64,000 nt of DNA from Halichondria panicea. Its lineage: Eukaryota; Porifera; Demospongiae; Suberitida; Halichondriidae. Below, piece after piece: positions 61,701-64,000 of the stretch; position 1 is the first letter of the stretch, and each line of letters starts with the position of its first letter. The stretch spans positions 608,931 to 672,930 of the forward strand of contig NC_087386.1 in assembly GCF_963675165.1 (NCBI RefSeq), read 5' to 3'. The translations under genes and the position numbers were made by a program. The notes beneath the pieces are model-generated. The model saw nothing but the letters and a program-made list of their open reading frames with translations. It searched no databases and was not told the origin of the DNA.

Positions 61701-63914
61701 CCCCTAACCCCTGTATAGCCCCACTCTCATGCCCTGTACCAACACATACCCACTAACCCCTGTATAGCCCCACTCTCATGCCATGCCCTGTACCAACACA
61801 TACCCCCTAACCCCTGTATAGCCCCACTCTCATGCCCTGTACCAACACATACCGTATAGCGGGTATATTTCGAGGGTATAAATGTTTGCGGTTTTCGCGG
61901 ATTGAGCCTCTACCGCGAAAATTTATACCCACGAAAATTTATATCTTTATTGAATAGTAGGCGTGTTCAGTATTATTGACCACACCTATCGACAATAAGA
62001 GGTGCCTCACCGTTATGGGCTAGGCCTGGATTCGAGGCTAACGGTGTGGTGGTAACAGCTGCATGTTGATGTGCGCATGCGCCAAAAGGCTGGAACTCAG
62101 ACCACGAAAATAAACTCTGCGAAATCCTTTGTAATGGTCCATCCGCGAAAATTTATACCCTCGAAATATACCCGCTATACGGTACCCCTAACCCCTGTAT
62201 GGCCTCACTCTCATGCCCTGTACCAACACATACCCCCCTAACCTCTGTATAGCCTCACTCTCATGCCCTGTACCAACACATACCCCCTAACCCCTGTATA
62301 GCCCAACTCTCATGCCCTGTACCAACACATACCCCCTAACCTCTGTATAGCCTCACTCTCATGCCCTGTACCAACACATACCCCCTAACCCCTGTATAGC
62401 CCCACTCTCATGCCCTGTACCAACACATACCCCCTAACCCCTGTATAGCCTCACTCTCATGCCCTGTACCAACACATACCCCCTAACCCCTGTATAGCCC
62501 CACTCTCAACTCTCGTGCCCTGTACCAACACATACCCCCTAACCCCTGTATAGCCCCACTCTCATGCCCTGTACCAACACATACCCCCTAACCCCTGTAT
62601 AGCCCCACTCTCATGCCCTGTACCAACACATACCCCCTAACCTCTGTATAGCCTCACTCTCATGCCCTGTACCAACACATACCCCCTAACCCCTGTATAG
62701 CCCCACTCTCATGCCCTGTACCAACACATACCCCCTAACCCCTGTATAGCCTCACTCTCATGCCCTGTACCAACACATACCCCCTAACCCCTGTATAGCC
62801 CCACTCTCAACTCTCGTGCCCTGTACCAACACATACCCCCTAACCCCTGTATAGCCCATGCCCTGTACCAACACATACCCCCTAACCCCTGTATAGCCCC
62901 ACTCTCATGCCATGCCCTGTACCAACACATACCCCCTAACCCCTGTATAGCCCCACTCTCATGCCCTGTACCAACACATACCGTATAGCGGGTATATTTC
63001 GAGGGTATAAATGTTCGCGGTTTTCGCGGATTGAGCCTCTACCACGAAAATTTATATCTTTATTGAATAGTAGGCGTGTTCAGTATTATTGACCACACCT
63101 ATCGACAATAAGAGGTGCCTCACCGTTATGGGCTAGGCCTGGATTCGAGGCTAACGGTGTGGTGGTAACAGCTGCATGTTGATGTGCGCATGCGCCAAAA
63201 GGCTGGAACTCAGACCACGAAAATAAACTCTGCGAAATCTTTTGTAATAGTCCATCCGCGAAAATTTATACCCTCGAAATATACCCGCTATACGGTACCC
63301 CTAACCCCTGTATGGCCTCACTCTCATGCCCTGTACCAACACATACCCCCCTAACCTCTGTATAGCCTCACTCTCATGCCCTGTACCAACACATACCCCC
63401 TAACCCCTGTATAGCCCCACTCTCATGCCCTGTACCAACACATACCCCCTAACCTCTGTATAGCCTCACTCTCATGCCCTGTACCAACACATACCCCCTA
63501 ACCCCTGTATAGCCCCACTCTCATGCCCTGTACCAACACATACCCCCTAACCCCTGTATAGCCTCACTCTCATGCCCTGTACCAACACATACCCCCTAAC
63601 CTCTGTATAGCCTCACTCTCATGCCCTGTACCAACACATACCCCCTAACCCCTGTATAGCCCCACTCTCATGCCCTGTACCAACACATACCCCCTAACCC
63701 CTGTATAGCCCCACTCTCATGCCCTGTACCAACACATACCCCCTAACCTCTGTATAGCCTCACTCTCATGCCCTGAAGCCCCAAGCTCTCCCCTGACAGT
63801 GAGGAGTATGTGATCGAACAGCTGAGCAGTGTGGAGGGCAAGTTAGTGAGTCTAGCGGAGGAGCTCTCTAGTAGGGACCTGGACACTGTCCACAAGGAGA
63901 TGGAGGACGAGGAG
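58347..63914 (+). CDS. ODAD3: ODAD3 (CCDC151)-like outer dynein arm docking protein, internal exons
   Basis: Exons 58347-58515 (DIQEVVDRFLNQGDTKRHLE ... KYSGEAKMFT), 58714-58870 (GQCMLEEFQGHLDDAKRKCA ... VEHLTEKMQHIKA) and 63786-63914 (LSPDSEEYVIEQLSSVEGKL). Coiled-coil protein resembling ODAD3/CCDC151, a docking-complex subunit that holds outer dynein arms on axonemal microtubules. Only the middle of the gene is visible: 5' exons are replaced by CDK9 sequence and 3' exons lie beyond the window. The exon at 58347 follows a CAG but the bases before it are CDK9 coding, not an intron pyrimidine tract. The acceptor of the last exon (CCCAAG before 63786) was chosen to keep phase 0. Confidence 0.75.
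58651..58712. repeat. (TG)n microsatellite before ODAD3 exon
   Basis: About 30 TG units ending at the CAG acceptor of exon 58714. Confidence 0.95.
61852..62182. mobile_element. MITE inside minisatellite, copy 1
   Basis: 331 bp with perfect inverted ends of about 32 bp (CCGTATAGCGGGTATATTTC...), TA on both sides. The interior contains GGCCTGGATTCGAGGCTA. No coding capacity. Confidence 0.9.
62981..63295. mobile_element. MITE inside minisatellite, copy 2
   Basis: 315 bp, nearly identical to 61852-62182 except for a 16-bp internal deletion. It sits at the same phase of the 49-bp unit (after CAACACATA), so it was duplicated along with the array. Confidence 0.9.
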
Positions 63915-64000
63915 GTGAGCTGCTGTGACTTAATTACACTGTGTCTTAGATCCACGAGGCCTGTAATGTGTTGCTGTTATTTTTATTCTAAAGTACATCC

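Larger units (their letters stand above)
58990..63772. repeat. 49-bp minisatellite in ODAD3 intron
   Basis: About 84 units of 49 bp (core CTCTCATGCCCTGTACCAAC, then ACATACCCCCTAACCCCTGT and ATAGCC). Variants (CCTCACT/CCCCACT, ACTCTCAACTCTCGTGCC, CATGCCATGCCCTG, CCCCCCTAACCTCT) recur in order, giving a higher-order repeat of roughly 490-550 bp in the first third and about 700 bp further on. Two inverted-repeat elements interrupt it. Confidence 0.95.

Noticed and set aside
58990-63772. CRISPR-like array
   Set aside because: The 49-bp units are directly adjacent without unique spacers and lie in an animal intron; it is a minisatellite.

Overview
The window is animal nuclear DNA: short GT-AG introns, (TG)n microsatellites, many small inverted-repeat elements, and exon sets matching animal genes (SEC22, SRD5A3, EDEM3, XDH, STOML2, CDK9, ODAD3) plus a Roc/COR-like GTPase with death domains. 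The frequent ACATGTAC-type words, the compact introns and the death-domain GTPases suggest a demosponge, possibly Amphimedon; the species is inference.

Layout. A unit of about 21.6 kb occurs four times, as copies A, B, C and D. Copy A covers 1-8930 and is cut short. Copy B covers about 14125-31850 and lacks the 3' part of its first gene. Copy C covers about 31850-53480 and is complete. Copy D covers about 53480-56830 and contains only the first gene. In unit order the genes are: (i) a minus-strand coiled-coil gene built of micro-exons; (ii) a plus-strand SEC22 longin-only gene, divergent from it; (iii) a plus-strand SRD5A3-like gene whose ATG overlaps the SEC22 stop; (iv) a minus-strand EDEM3-like mannosidase; (v) a minus-strand Roc/COR-like GTPase with death domains. 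A foreign block (8930-14125) separates A from B and carries a truncated xanthine dehydrogenase and a truncated STOML2. Copy D runs directly into a truncated CDK9, which runs into ODAD3, whose intron holds a 4.8-kb minisatellite.

Main discovery. The micro-exon gene appears undescribed to me. Twelve phase-0 exons encode a protein of about 143 residues. Exons 2-5 and 6-9 are two identical cassettes of 12+3+3+3 nt, each encoding exactly one coiled-coil heptad; seven exons are single codons. Between copies the flanking introns are almost identical, but the micro-exon codons differ heavily and only by replacement changes, while the heptad a and e positions stay fixed. This looks like a diversifying recognition or dimerisation surface.

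Fate of neighbours. Each SRD5A3 copy has its own TGA, and every EDEM3 copy has its own frameshift or truncation. The micro-exon gene (C, D) and the death-domain GTPase (B, C) keep open frames and are unusually divergent, as expected of recognition or immune genes. C also carries several inverted-repeat elements with clear target-site duplications that are absent from B. Assembly artefacts (collapsed haplotypes, chimeric joins) cannot be excluded from sequence alone.
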